From Lutibacter sp. A80 (lineage in GTDB: Bacteria > Bacteroidota > Bacteroidia > Flavobacteriales > Flavobacteriaceae), in NCBI RefSeq assembly GCF_022429645.1, contig NZ_CP092480.1, forward strand, positions 3,330,501 to 3,394,500: 64,000 nucleotides of DNA. Reading direction: 5' to 3'. A program made the translations under genes and the position numbers. Below, piece after piece: positions 1 to 9,054 of the stretch. The stretch's first letter is position 1. Each line of letters starts with the position of its first letter. A model generated the notes under the pieces. It saw only the letters and a list, made by a program, of their open reading frames with translations, was not told the DNA's origin and ran no database searches.

Positions 1-1531
1 ATCTAAAACCTCTTCCTCTACCTTTAGGAGTTGCCATTTTTTCACCATCTTTTACACATAATAAAACATCATGTGCTTCTGCTTCATCTTTGCGAGTATA
101 AAAGGTGTTGTTTGTGGCAATTAATTTTACGTTATGTTTTTTAGAAAACTCAATTAATATGTTATTAACATGATTTTCGTTTTCTTGCTCATGACGCATT
201 ACTTCTAAATAAAAGTCGTTGCCAAATTGTTCTTTCCACCAAAGAAGCGCTTCTTCGGCTTGTTTTTCACCAACATTTAATATTTTACTGGGTATTTCTC
301 CATATAAATTTCCAGAAAGTACAATTAAATCTTCTTTGTATTGTTCAATAATTTTTTTGTCAATTCTAGGTACATAATAAAAACCATCTGTATGCGAAAT
401 TGAAGACATTTTGGCTAGATTATGATAGCCGTTTTTATTTTTAGCTAGAATAACTATTTGATAACCATTGTCTTTGTGAGATTTATCTAAGTGGTTCTCA
501 CAAACATAAAATTCACAACCTAAAATAGGTTTAATAGGTAGCTTAGGTTGTTCTCCTTCTTTTAAGTCTTCATTAAATTTTTCAACTTTATTATTGTGCG
601 CAATGGCATCATTAACAAAGTTATAAGCACCCATCATATTTCCAATGTCTGTAATTGCAACCGCTGGCATTTTATTTTCAATAGCAGTACTTATAAGGTT
701 GTTTACGCTAGAGGTAGATTGTAATATTGAAAATTGAGAATGGCAATGCAAATGTGCAAAATTTGCAGTTTTAAGATCTTTTATTTCTACATCCGTTGGT
801 GCTGAAGTATTAATTTCGGATGTTTTTTTCTTTTTTAGGCGTTTACTTTCTTTTTTTAAATTTAAATGCTTTAAACCAATAACTTTAATGGTTTCTGGAT
901 TTTTAGCATCATATTTTTGAAAATAATCTGAAGGAACATCTAATTCTTCCTTAGTATAAACCCGTCTTCTAATTAATTCTAAAAAGCATCGTGTTGTAGC
1001 TTCAACGTCGGCAGTAGCATTATGAGCTTCCGCAAAAGGAGTTTTAAATAAAAACTGATGTAGTTCTGTTAACGTTGGTAATTTAAATTTTCCACCTCTA
1101 CCTCCAGGAATTTGGCATAGAGTAGCTGTAGTTTCTGTACAGGTGTCTAAAACTGGTAAATCACCTAAAGGCGTGTCTACGTCTTTTCGGTAGTATTCAC
1201 AGCCCATAATATTAAGGTCAAACTTTACATTTTGCCCAACAATAAATTTAGATTTTGATAAAGCTTCATTAAATAAGTATAAAACTTTTTCTAAATCTTC
1301 ACCTTTCTCTTCAGCTAATTTTGTTGATATCCCATGAATTTGTTCAGCATCATACGGAATATTGAAGCCTTCAGGTTTAATTAGGTAGTCTTGTTGTTCT
1401 ATAAGTTCTCCATATTCATTGTGTAATTGCCATGCAATCTGTATGCATCTTGGCCAATTATCGGTGTCAGATATTGGAGCGTTCCATTTTTTTGGTAAAC
1501 CGGTGGTTTCTGTATCAAATATTAAAAACAT
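1..1531 (-). CDS. dnaE: DNA polymerase III subunit alpha (DnaE) with N-terminal exonuclease domain, partial
   Basis: Only the first 510 codons lie in the window; the gene runs off the left edge on the minus strand. Reading from the ATG at 1531, the protein opens with MFLIFDTETTG, the ExoI motif of DEDD 3'-5' exonucleases (D6, E8), and has HNATADVEAT near residue 190 as the ExoIII motif. A K-rich linker follows, then a PHP domain beginning HLHCHSQFSILQ. An exonuclease fused ahead of PHP-PolIIIalpha is the usual flavobacterial DnaE arrangement, giving replication polymerase and proofreading in one chain. The polymerase core itself is outside the window. Family assignment is firm. Confidence 0.9.
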   Translation of the reverse strand, partial: MFLIFDTETTGLPKKWNAPISDTDNWPRCIQIAWQLHNEYGELIEQQDYLIKPEGFNIPYDAEQIHGISTKLAEEKGEDLEKVLYLFNEALSKSKFIVGQNVKFDLNIMGCEYYRKDVDTPLGDLPVLDTCTETTATLCQIPGGRGGKFKLPTLTELHQFLFKTPFAEAHNATADVEATTRCFLELIRRRVYTKEELDVPSDYFQKYDAKNPETIKVIGLKHLNLKKESKRLKKKKTSEINTSAPTDVEIKDLKTANFAHLHCHSQFSILQSTSSVNNLISTAIENKMPAVAITDIGNMMGAYNFVNDAIAHNNKVEKFNEDLKEGEQPKLPIKPILGCEFYVCENHLDKSHKDNGYQIVILAKNKNGYHNLAKMSSISHTDGFYYVPRIDKKIIEQYKEDLIVLSGNLYGEIPSKILNVGEKQAEEALLWWKEQFGNDFYLEVMRHEQENENHVNNILIEFSKKHNVKLIATNNTFYTRKDEAEAHDVLLCVKDGEKMATPKGRGRGFR

Positions 1532-1796
1532 GTGCTAGACTAAATTGCTTGGAAAAATGAATTTTTAAAAGTATGCATTTTAATATTTTTAGAAATCTAT
1601 TAAATAGATTTTTTATTAACAATTAATATATCTTAATACCTATTAGGTGGTTAACCAATTGAAAAATTTATATAAAAATACCGTTATGTTAAATTATGTT
1701 ATAAAAACTATTTTCATTTAAAGGCTAACATTAGTCATATTTTAAACAATTTTTTAACTGTAATTTTACTTACTCAAAGAAATGAAGAAGTAGATT

Positions 1797-2246
1797 ATGA
1801 CCCAGTTGGATTTAAATAGTTATAAAAATAATAAAAATAACGTAGTTAAACATGAAGGGGTTATTTCTAGAATTTCAGAAAAAAAAATAACTATTTCGTT
1901 AAAAGGAAATGTTAATTGCGAAGGTTGTAAAGCACAATCTGCCTGTGGCGTATCAGAATCTAATGATAAAGAAATTGAAGTTGTTAATTCAACTCAAACA
2001 TTTGAATTAAACGAGCCAGTTGATGTTTTATTAAAAAGAGAATTAGGTTTAAAAGCTGTTTTTTGGGCTTATGTATTCCCTTTTATATTAATGTTTTTAG
2101 TATTAATAATAACTTCTTTTTTCTTTAAAGAATGGATTGCAGGATTGTTATCGCTTTTCATTTTAATACCTTATTATTTTATGCTTTTTGTGTTGAAAGA
2201 TAAGTTTCAAAAAGCATTTCAAGTATCAATATTAAAATTTAATTAA
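1797..2246 (+). CDS. rseC: RseC/MucC-family membrane protein (SoxR-reducing system)
   Basis: A 149-residue protein with an N-terminal soluble part carrying the cysteine pattern CEGCKAQSACG (residues 42-52) and two adjacent membrane helices (about residues 84-105 and 112-132). This is the build of RseC/MucC, an inner-membrane partner of Rnf complexes, proposed to help keep SoxR reduced in enterobacteria. It leads the rnf operon: its stop is 2 bp before rnfB. The cysteines could bind an Fe-S cluster or metal; that is inference. In this phylum the protein probably serves Rnf assembly or redox coupling rather than SoxR, since no soxR gene is nearby. Confidence 0.85.
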   Translation: MTQLDLNSYKNNKNNVVKHEGVISRISEKKITISLKGNVNCEGCKAQSACGVSESNDKEIEVVNSTQTFELNEPVDVLLKRELGLKAVFWAYVFPFILMFLVLIITSFFFKEWIAGLLSLFILIPYYFMLFVLKDKFQKAFQVSILKFN

Positions 2247-2248
2247 GA

Positions 2249-3217
2249 ATGACAGATTCAGTTTTATATAGTGTTTTGTTGTTAGTTTCTTTAGGAGTTA
2301 TTGCAGCAGTAGTGCTGTATGTGGTTTCAAAAAAGTTTTACGTATATGAAAACCCTTTAATTGCAGATGTGGATGAAGTGTTGCCTGGTGCAAATTGTGC
2401 TGGTTGTGGTTCTCCGGGTTGTAAATCTTTTGCAGAGAAATTAGTAAATACAGAAGATATTTCAGAATTATTTTGTCCGGTAGGAGGAAATGATGTAATG
2501 AAACAAGTTGCAGCAATATTAGGAAAAGAAGTTGTAGAAAGAGATCCAACTGTAGCGGTTTTACGTTGCCAAGGTAGTTGTGATGTTAGACCTAAAACAA
2601 CAGAATATCAAGGACCAAGAACTTGTGCTATTTCTGCTATGGTTTACAGTGGGGAAACAGATTGTCAGTATGGTTGTTTAGGTGATGGAGATTGTGTTGC
2701 AGTTTGTGATTTTGATGCCATGTATATGGATGAAACCACAGGTTTACCAGTAATTATTACAGATAAATGTACTTCTTGTGGAGCTTGTGTAAAGGCATGT
2801 CCAAGAGATATTATAGAGATGAGACCAAAAAACAAACGAGATTTAAAAGTGTTTGTAGGTTGTTTAAATGAAGATAAAGGAGGAATAGCAAAAAAAGCCT
2901 GTGATGTAGCTTGTATTGGTTGTTCTAAATGTGAAGATGTTTGTACCAAAGGAGCTATAACAATAGAAAATAATTTAGCATATATAGATGCGGATCTTTG
3001 TACGCTTTGTAGAAAATGTGTAGATGTTTGTCCAACACATTCTATTATTGCAACAAATTTCCCAAAGAAAAAAGCGAAAAAAGTTGTTGCCAAAAAGATT
3101 ATTGAAAAAGCTGTAGAAAAGGTTGAAGCTGAAAAGACTGAAGTAGAAAAAGTCGCTGTTGTAAAAAAAGAAGCTGCCACTAAAGTTGAACTAGAAAAAC
3201 CTAAAAAGAATGCTTAA
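2249..3217 (+). CDS. rnfB: Rnf electron transport complex subunit B (ferredoxin-like)
   Basis: Rnf couples ferredoxin:NAD+ electron transfer to ion pumping across the inner membrane; RnfB is the Fe-S entry subunit. The 322-residue protein has one N-terminal membrane helix (residues 5-26), a 4Fe-4S motif at C50, C53, C58 and C76 (CAGCGSPGC), and three ferredoxin-type clusters, at CTSCGACVKACP (164-175), CIGCSKCEDVC (222-232) and CTLCRKCVDVCP (251-262). The last 50 residues are a K/E/V-rich tail without clusters. The stop overlaps rnfC by 8 bp, so translation is probably coupled. Assignment is certain; ion specificity (Na+ or H+) cannot be read from it. Confidence 0.95.
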   Translation: MTDSVLYSVLLLVSLGVIAAVVLYVVSKKFYVYENPLIADVDEVLPGANCAGCGSPGCKSFAEKLVNTEDISELFCPVGGNDVMKQVAAILGKEVVERDPTVAVLRCQGSCDVRPKTTEYQGPRTCAISAMVYSGETDCQYGCLGDGDCVAVCDFDAMYMDETTGLPVIITDKCTSCGACVKACPRDIIEMRPKNKRDLKVFVGCLNEDKGGIAKKACDVACIGCSKCEDVCTKGAITIENNLAYIDADLCTLCRKCVDVCPTHSIIATNFPKKKAKKVVAKKIIEKAVEKVEAEKTEVEKVAVVKKEAATKVELEKPKKNA

Positions 3218-4538
3218 AACATTCCCAAAAGGAGGAATACATCCTCCAGAAAATAAAATTACTTCATCTAAAGGAATTAAAAGAATGACAGTGCCAAAAA
3301 TGGTAACTGTACCAATTGCACAGCATATTGGAATTCCTGCAGAAATTGTTGTTGATAGAAAAACTAAAGTTGAAATAGGTCAGGTAATAGCAAAGTCTGG
3401 CGGATTTGTTTCTTCAAATATTCATTCTCCAGTTGCAGGAACTGTAACAAAAATTGATCAGATAATAGACACTAGTGGTTATAAAAAACAGTGTATTGTT
3501 ATAAGAACCGATGCTAAAAATGAAGCCAATTTTGAAGAAAAAGAATATCCTTTAAAAACAGAAATTGAATTAGAACCAAAAGAAATTATACAACGTATTT
3601 CAGATTTTGGTGTTGTAGGTTTAGGTGGTGCAACATTTCCTTCACATGTAAAATTGAATGTGAAAGAAGGTGCTAAATTAGACTACTTAATAATTAATGG
3701 TGTAGAATGTGAACCGTATTTAACTGCCGACCATAGATTAATGCTTGAAAAAGCAGCTGAAATTATTGTTGGAATTAAAATTTTAATGAAGGCATTGCAT
3801 ATTACTAAAGCAGTTATAGGTATTGAAAATAATAAAAAAGATGCCATTCAACAATTTAAAGAATTAACGGTAAATGAACCTGGAATTCAAATTGCAGCAT
3901 TACAAGTTAAATATCCTCAAGGTGGTGAAAAACAGTTGGTAAGAGCTATTTTAGGAAGAGAAGTTCCTAAAAATGGATTGCCTTTAGATGTTGGTGTTAT
4001 TGTAAATAATGTAGGGACTGTTTTTGCAGTGTATGAAGCAGTTCAGCACAATAAACCTTTAATGGAACGTGTAGTTACTGTTACTGGTAAAAAAATGGAA
4101 CATCCTGCTAACTTTTGGGTGAAAATTGGAACACCAATTAAAGATTTAATAGCTGAAGTAGGTGGTTTGCCAGAAGGTACTAGGAAACTAGTAAATGGAG
4201 GGCCAATGATGGGAAAAGCCATAAAAAATACAGATGTACCAGTTACAAAAGGGACTTCGGGTATTTTGGTGATTTCTGAAGAGGAAGCAAGTAGAGGAAA
4301 AGCAGAAAATTGTATTAGATGTGGCGAATGTGTTTCTGTATGTCCAATGGGATTAGAACCGCATTTATTAATGAATTTAACAGAGAAAGGGATGTACGAA
4401 AAAGCAGCCTCAGAAGATATTATGACCTGTATTGAATGTGGCTCGTGTAGTTATGTTTGCCCTTCGCACAGACCTTTGTTAGATTATATTCGTTACGGAA
4501 AAAATATTGTTAAAAAATTAGAAACTTCTAAAAATTAA
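3210..4538 (+). CDS. rnfC: Rnf electron transport complex subunit C (NADH/FMN-binding)
   Basis: RnfC is the peripheral subunit that exchanges electrons with NAD(H). The 442-residue protein begins with the family signature GGIHPPENK, has the glycine-rich segment GVVGLGGATFPSHVK (about residues 133-147) of the NADH/FMN-binding Complex1_51K fold, and two 4Fe-4S motifs near the C terminus, CIRCGECVSVCP and CIECGSCSYVCP. It lacks the long alanine/lysine-rich C-terminal extension of enterobacterial RnfC. It overlaps rnfB and is followed 1 bp later by rnfD. The order B-C-D-G-E-A is the one common in Bacteroidota and clostridia. Confidence 0.95.
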   Translation: MLKTFPKGGIHPPENKITSSKGIKRMTVPKMVTVPIAQHIGIPAEIVVDRKTKVEIGQVIAKSGGFVSSNIHSPVAGTVTKIDQIIDTSGYKKQCIVIRTDAKNEANFEEKEYPLKTEIELEPKEIIQRISDFGVVGLGGATFPSHVKLNVKEGAKLDYLIINGVECEPYLTADHRLMLEKAAEIIVGIKILMKALHITKAVIGIENNKKDAIQQFKELTVNEPGIQIAALQVKYPQGGEKQLVRAILGREVPKNGLPLDVGVIVNNVGTVFAVYEAVQHNKPLMERVVTVTGKKMEHPANFWVKIGTPIKDLIAEVGGLPEGTRKLVNGGPMMGKAIKNTDVPVTKGTSGILVISEEEASRGKAENCIRCGECVSVCPMGLEPHLLMNLTEKGMYEKAASEDIMTCIECGSCSYVCPSHRPLLDYIRYGKNIVKKLETSKN

Positions 4539-4539
4539 G

Positions 4540-5547
4540 ATGAGTCAACCTATTATAATATCGGCCTCACCACACGTACATTCTGCTAAAACATCAAAAA
4601 AAGTAATGTATGATGTGGTTATCGCTTTAATTCCAGCATTTTTAGTTTCACTATATGTATTTGGAATAAGCGCATTAATTCTTACAGCAATTGCAGTAGC
4701 ATCTTGTTTGTTGTTCGAATATTTAATTCAAAAATATTTATTAAAAACGGAAATAACCATTGGAGATGGTTCGGCGTTAATCACCGGAATTTTATTAGCC
4801 TTTAATTTACCCGCAGGATTACCAATTTGGATGATTTTAGTTGGTAGTTTAGTGGCTATTGGAATTGGTAAAATGTCTTTTGGTGGTTTAGGATTCAATA
4901 TATTTAATCCGGCATTAGTTGGACGGGTATTTTTATTAGTATCGTTTCCAGTACAAATGACTATGTGGCCAACAGCAGTTGAAAATAATACTACAATTGC
5001 AGATGCAGTTACAGGTGCAACACCATTAGGGATGATAAAAGAAGGGTTAATGTTTGGTGATACTATGACAAATATTAGCGCAAATCTTCCTTCAAACTTA
5101 GAAATGTTTTTAGGTATTTCGGGTGGTTCAATTGGTGAAATGTCTGCCATAGCATTATTATTAGGTGGAATTTATTTATTGGTTAGAAAGGTAATAACTT
5201 GGCATATTCCAGTAACAATTTTAGTAACAATGGCTGTTATGACCGGTATTTTTTGGCTTATAGATCCAGAAAGCTATGCAAGCCCATTGATTCATATTTT
5301 ATCAGGAGGTGCAATTTTAGGTGCATTTTTTATGGCAACTGATATGGTTACCAGTCCAATGACAAAAAAAGGAATGGTAATTTTTGCAATTGGTATTGCT
5401 GTAATTACGGTTGTAATTAGGTTGTTTGGAGCCTATCCAGAAGGAGTTTCATTTGCAATTTTAATTATGAATGCATTTGTTCCTTTAATCAATACATATT
5501 TTAAACCAAGACGATTTGGTTCAAAAATCAAATCTAAAATTGTGTAA
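4540..5547 (+). CDS. rnfD: Rnf electron transport complex subunit D
   Basis: Integral membrane subunit of Rnf, paralogous to NqrB. The 335-residue protein has about ten hydrophobic segments and carries TGAT at residues 158-161; the last threonine is where FMN is attached through a phosphoester bond in this family. The opening SASPHVHSAKTSKKVMYDV is a typical RnfD N terminus. Spacing to rnfC and rnfG is 1-2 bp, so the subunits should be co-translated. FMN attachment would depend on an ApbE flavin transferase; no apbE gene is in the window. Confidence 0.95.
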   Translation: MSQPIIISASPHVHSAKTSKKVMYDVVIALIPAFLVSLYVFGISALILTAIAVASCLLFEYLIQKYLLKTEITIGDGSALITGILLAFNLPAGLPIWMILVGSLVAIGIGKMSFGGLGFNIFNPALVGRVFLLVSFPVQMTMWPTAVENNTTIADAVTGATPLGMIKEGLMFGDTMTNISANLPSNLEMFLGISGGSIGEMSAIALLLGGIYLLVRKVITWHIPVTILVTMAVMTGIFWLIDPESYASPLIHILSGGAILGAFFMATDMVTSPMTKKGMVIFAIGIAVITVVIRLFGAYPEGVSFAILIMNAFVPLINTYFKPRRFGSKIKSKIV

Positions 5548-5549
5548 TC

Positions 5550-6146
5550 ATGAGTAAAAAGAAAGATACATTTATAAACATGGTTGTGTCGTTATTTGCC
5601 ATTACCATTGTTTCGGGTTTTGCGTTAGGTTATGTAAATGATTTAACAGTTGGACCAATAGAACAAGCAAAAATTACTAAAAAGGTAGATGCCTTAAAAA
5701 TGGTATTACCCGAATTTGATAATAACCCAGTAGCACAAGTTTTATTAATAAATTCTGAATTTGCTAAAGATTCTGTTGAAGTTTATCCAGCATTTAAAAA
5801 TAACGAGTTTGTTGGTGCGGCGGTAATTGGATCTACTGAAAAAGGATTTAGTGGACTTATAAAAATTATGGTAGGTTTTATGCCAGATGGTACTATAAAA
5901 AACATAGCAGTTTTAGAACAAAAAGAAACGCCAGGATTGGGAACTAAAATGAAAGATGAAAAATTCTTAGCTCAGTTTAGAGAAAAAAATCCTTCAACAT
6001 ATAATTTAAAAGTAACTAAAGATGGAGGAGAAGTTGATGCTTTAACAGGCGCAACTATTTCATCACGTGCTTTTGGTGAAGCTGTTCAAATGGCTTATGA
6101 TGAGTTTCTTAAAAATAATGATGCACTAATTAAACTTAAAAATTAA
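5550..6146 (+). CDS. rnfG: Rnf electron transport complex subunit G (covalent FMN)
   Basis: RnfG carries a covalently bound FMN on the periplasmic side. The 198-residue protein has one N-terminal membrane helix (about residues 8-28), the conserved ETPGLGTKM segment starting at residue 126, and TGATISSRAF, in which Thr169 is the expected FMN attachment residue. This matches the FMN_bind domain shared with NqrC. It lies 2 bp after rnfD and 5 bp before rnfE. Confidence 0.95.
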   Translation: MSKKKDTFINMVVSLFAITIVSGFALGYVNDLTVGPIEQAKITKKVDALKMVLPEFDNNPVAQVLLINSEFAKDSVEVYPAFKNNEFVGAAVIGSTEKGFSGLIKIMVGFMPDGTIKNIAVLEQKETPGLGTKMKDEKFLAQFREKNPSTYNLKVTKDGGEVDALTGATISSRAFGEAVQMAYDEFLKNNDALIKLKN

Positions 6147-6151
6147 GAATT

Positions 6152-6757
6152 ATGGCAGAACAAGTAAATCAAACCCAGAATTTCTTAAAGGGTATTGTAA
6201 AAGAAAACCCTGTATTTGTAATGCTACTAGGTATGTGCCCAACTTTAGGTGTTACATCATCAGCATTTAACGGACTGGGTATGGGAGTAGCAACATTATT
6301 TGTGTTGTTAATGTCTAATATTGTGGTTTCTTTAGTGAAATCTCAAATTCCAAGTAAAGTTCGTATTCCTGCTTTTATTATTATTATAGCATCGTTTGTA
6401 ACAATAGTAGAGATGGTTTTGGAAGCTTTTGTTCCATTTTTATATGAGCAATTAGGAATTTTTATACCATTAATTGTTGTTAACTGTTTAATATTAGGAA
6501 GAGCAGAGGCATTTGCATCAAAAAACAATGTAATGTCTTCAATTTTAGATGCCTTAGGAATGGGGCTGGGATTTGTTATTGCATTAACAATTTTAGGAGC
6601 AACCCGAGAAATATTAGGAAGTGGTAGCTTATTTGGATTTAAATTTTTACCTGAAGATGCAAATACATTTATCCTGTTTATTTTACCTCCTGGAGCATTT
6701 ATAGCATTAGCATATTTAACTGTTTTATTCAATAAAATTACAATTAAAACTACATAA
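6152..6757 (+). CDS. rnfE: Rnf electron transport complex subunit E
   Basis: Six-helix membrane subunit of the RnfA/RnfE (NqrD/NqrE) family. The 201-residue sequence has the signatures NPVFVMLLGMCPTLGVT (first half) and NCLILGRAEAFASKN (residue ~112), with cysteines in opposed half-helices. In Rnf and NQR, cysteines of this subunit pair hold an intramembrane 2Fe-2S cluster that passes electrons between the two faces. It sits directly between rnfG and rnfA. Confidence 0.95.
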   Translation: MAEQVNQTQNFLKGIVKENPVFVMLLGMCPTLGVTSSAFNGLGMGVATLFVLLMSNIVVSLVKSQIPSKVRIPAFIIIIASFVTIVEMVLEAFVPFLYEQLGIFIPLIVVNCLILGRAEAFASKNNVMSSILDALGMGLGFVIALTILGATREILGSGSLFGFKFLPEDANTFILFILPPGAFIALAYLTVLFNKITIKTT

Positions 6758-6760
6758 AAA

Positions 6761-7336
6761 ATGGATTATATTATTATTTTAATAGCAGCTGTTTTTGTAA
6801 ACAACATAGTACTTTCTCAATTTTTAGGAATTTGTCCGTTTTTAGGAGTTTCAAGTAAAGTATCAACTTCTGTTGGTATGTCTGGGGCTGTATTGTTTGT
6901 AATGACGTTGGCAACAATGGTAACTTACCTTTTACACGAATTTATATTAGTTCCTGCAGGCTTAGATTATTTAAGAACCATTACATTTATATTAGTTATA
7001 GCCGCTTTGGTGCAAATGGTAGAAATTATTCTAAAAAAAGTGAGTCCACCGTTATACCAAGCATTAGGTGTTTTCTTACCTTTAATTACAACAAATTGTG
7101 CTGTTTTAGGTGTCGCAATTTTGGCTTTAGGATTAGATAATGGAAGTTTGTTGAAAGCCGTATTTTTTGCTGTTTCTAATTCAATAGGTTTTGGATTGGC
7201 ATTAATTCTTTTTGCAAGTGTAAGAGAGCATTTAGAATTAGCTAATATTCCAAAAGGTATGCAAGGAGTGCCAATTAATTTATTGGTAGCTGGATTATTA
7301 TCCTTAGCATTTTTAGGATTTACGGGCTTAGTTTAA
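6761..7336 (+). CDS. rnfA: Rnf electron transport complex subunit A
   Basis: Last gene of the rnf operon and paralogue of RnfE. The 191-residue, six-helix protein has NNIVLSQFLGICPFLGVS at the start and TTNCAVLGVAI near residue 112, the two cysteine-containing elements expected to share the intramembrane Fe-S cluster with RnfE. Length and order match the family. After its stop at 7336 only a weak hairpin (GTTTGA, AAA, TCAAAC, then T residues, about 7395-7414) could end the operon. Confidence 0.95.
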   Translation: MDYIIILIAAVFVNNIVLSQFLGICPFLGVSSKVSTSVGMSGAVLFVMTLATMVTYLLHEFILVPAGLDYLRTITFILVIAALVQMVEIILKKVSPPLYQALGVFLPLITTNCAVLGVAILALGLDNGSLLKAVFFAVSNSIGFGLALILFASVREHLELANIPKGMQGVPINLLVAGLLSLAFLGFTGLV

Positions 7337-7447
7337 AAGTGAAAAGGATTAGAGTTTGAAAATGAGTGTTTTAAAATTTATTTTTTTACTTTTCGTTTGA
7401 AAATCAAACTTTTATGCTTTTTAACTAAATATATTAAAATAACTAAG

Positions 7448-7455
7448 TATATTTG
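7448..7455 (+). promoter_or_regulatory. -7 promoter box (TATATTTG) of rpsP-rimM
   Basis: TATATTTG fits the Bacteroidota -7 consensus TAnnTTTG. It lies 51 bp before the rpsP start codon. A short leader hairpin (AAGGT, loop CGAGA, ACCTT at 7476-7490) sits in the predicted 5' UTR. No convincing -33 box is visible. Confidence 0.55.
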
Positions 7456-7505
7456 CAAACTTAAAATTTATAACCAAGGTCGAGAACCTTAAAAATTAAA
7501 ACAAA

Positions 7506-8084
7506 ATGCCAGTAAAAATTAGATTACAAAGACACGGTAAAAAAGGAAAACCATTTTATTGGATTGTTGCAGCTGATGCACGTTCAAAAAGAGATGGTAA
7601 ATACTTAGACAAAATTGGGACTTATAATCCTAATACTAATCCTGCAACTATCGATTTAGATGTTGATGGAGCCGTGAAATGGTTGCAAAATGGAGCACAA
7701 CCAACTGATACAGCAAAAGCAATTTTATCTTATAAAGGAGCAATGCTAAAAAATCATTTAGTTGGAGGTGTAAGAAAAGGAGCTTTAACAGAAGAACAAG
7801 CAGAAGAAAAATTCCAAGCTTGGGTTGCTGAAAAAGAAGCTAAAATTAATGCAAAAGTTGAAGGTTTATCAAAAGCTGAAGCAGATGCAAAAACAAAAGC
7901 TTTTGAAGCTGAAGTAAAAATAAACGAAGAGCGTGCTGCTGCTGCTAAAGAAGTAGAAGAAGCTGCTATTAAAGCTGCTGCTGACGCAAAAGCTGCTGAA
8001 GCTGCTGCAAATGCAGAGCCAACAGAAGAAAAAGGGCCAGAGTCTATTGACGATGCTCAAAACGCTGCAAGCGAAGAAGCTTAA
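7506..8084 (+). CDS. rpsP: 30S ribosomal protein S16 with long C-terminal extension
   Basis: Residues 1-80 are a standard S16 (MPVKIRLQRHGKKGKPFYWIV, then RDGKYLDKIGTYNP), a small-subunit protein needed for 30S assembly. The remaining ~110 residues are an Ala/Glu/Lys-rich, probably helical or disordered tail, so the protein is about twice the enterobacterial length. Such tails are common on S16 in this phylum. rimM, whose product acts in 30S maturation, follows 12 bp downstream, a widely conserved pairing. Confidence 0.95.
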   Translation: MPVKIRLQRHGKKGKPFYWIVAADARSKRDGKYLDKIGTYNPNTNPATIDLDVDGAVKWLQNGAQPTDTAKAILSYKGAMLKNHLVGGVRKGALTEEQAEEKFQAWVAEKEAKINAKVEGLSKAEADAKTKAFEAEVKINEERAAAAKEVEEAAIKAAADAKAAEAAANAEPTEEKGPESIDDAQNAASEEA

Positions 8085-8096
8085 TTTTTTTCGATA

Positions 8097-8627
8097 ATGC
8101 GTAAAGAAGATTGTTTTTATTTAGGCAAAGTCGTTAGAAAGCATAGTTTTAAAGGAGAAGTTGTAGCTAAATTAGATACAGACGAACCTGAACTTTATAC
8201 AAATTTGGAATCAGTATTTGTTGCCTTAGGCAACGATCTGGTTCCTTTTTTTATTGAAGAAAGTTTACTTCAAAAAGGAAATCAATTAAGAATACAATTT
8301 GAAGATGTTGATAGCGAAGAAGATGCTGATGCTATATTAGGCTCAGAATTGTACTTACCTTTGGAGTTTCTTCCAAAACTAACAGGAAATAAATTTTACT
8401 TTCACGAAATAATTGGCTTCGATATAGAAGATGTTAATTACGGATATGTAGGTGTAATTACTGGAGTGAATGATGCTTCTGCACAACCATTATTTGAGGT
8501 TAACGCTAATGGTGTTGAGGTTTTTATTCCTATGATAGATGATTTTATTAAGACGGTAGATAGAGAAAATAATAAAATTATTGTTGAATCTCCTGCAGGA
8601 TTGATAGATTTATATTTAAACAATTAA
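8097..8627 (+). CDS. rimM: Ribosome maturation factor RimM
   Basis: A 176-residue protein with the RimM N-terminal domain (FYLGKVVRKHSFKGEVVAKL, residues 7-26) and a C-terminal PRC-barrel ending VEVFIPMIDDFIKTVDRENNKI. RimM helps 16S processing and 30S head assembly by binding S19. It forms one transcription unit with rpsP and is followed 6 bp later by tRNA-Ser. The usual trmD-rplS continuation is absent. Confidence 0.93.
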   Translation: MRKEDCFYLGKVVRKHSFKGEVVAKLDTDEPELYTNLESVFVALGNDLVPFFIEESLLQKGNQLRIQFEDVDSEEDADAILGSELYLPLEFLPKLTGNKFYFHEIIGFDIEDVNYGYVGVITGVNDASAQPLFEVNANGVEVFIPMIDDFIKTVDRENNKIIVESPAGLIDLYLNN

Positions 8628-8633
8628 TTTAAT

Positions 8634-8718
8634 AGAGAGGTGGCCGAGTGGTCGAAGGCGCACGCCTGGAAAGCGTGTATACGGAAACGTATCGAGGGTT
8701 CGAATCCCTTCCTCTCTG
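8634..8718 (+). tRNA. tRNA-Ser(GGA)
   Basis: The 85-nt sequence folds as a class II tRNA. Acceptor AGAGAGG (8634-8640) pairs with CCTCTCT (8711-8717), followed by discriminator G, as expected for serine. The anticodon stem CACGC/GCGTG encloses CTGGAAA with anticodon GGA at 8668-8670. There is a long variable arm and the T-loop element GGTTCGAATCC. No CCA is encoded. Its 3' end is the integration target of the island to the right. Confidence 0.96.
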
Positions 8719-8720
8719 CT
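8702..8720 (+). repeat. Left attachment core (attL), inside the tRNA-Ser 3' end
   Basis: GAATCCCTTCCTCTCTGCT covers the T-arm to the discriminator base plus two bases. It is identical to 38506-38524. With one mismatch (GGTTC against GGTTT) the match extends five bases to the left. The intact tRNA is on this side, as usual when the integrase gene lies next to the tRNA. Confidence 0.85.
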
Positions 8721-9054
8721 AGAAGAAACACAAATTGAATCAAAACACAGCAAACCATTGATTTTACTGGGTGTTGAATTTTAGGAGTAAACAGATAAAT
8801 TGATTTAAACACATTAGATAGGTCAACAAATCGGTCAACAAATAAAAAACAGTAAATTTGTTGACCGAATTATTGCTGTAGCTACTATAAATACTGATAA
8901 TTTGTATTTATAAATAATGTATATTCAATAAGTAGTTTGTAATGAATTTTATAGGATTTGGTCAACAAATCTTATAGATTTGTAATCAGGGCAAATATCC
9001 ATAGTTGATTTGACTTTCGTCTTATAAAAAGTTTAACTTAAAAAAGACGTAACT
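8721..9054 (+). promoter_or_regulatory. Left-end control region with integrase arm-type repeats
   Basis: No gene is visible between tRNA-Ser and the integrase. GGTCAACAAA occurs at 8821-8830, 8833-8842 and 8960-8969, and inverted (TTTGTTGACC) at 8857-8866. The first two form a tandem pair (24 bp in all, 8819-8842) repeated exactly at 38429-38452 near the other end. The pattern suits arm-type sites for the integrase or sites for an excision factor. Confidence 0.7.

Noticed and set aside
8624..8812. Open frame on the minus strand across tRNA-Ser containing AERKGFEPSIRF
   Set aside because: This is the well-known spurious frame produced by antisense tRNA-Ser sequence, not a gene.
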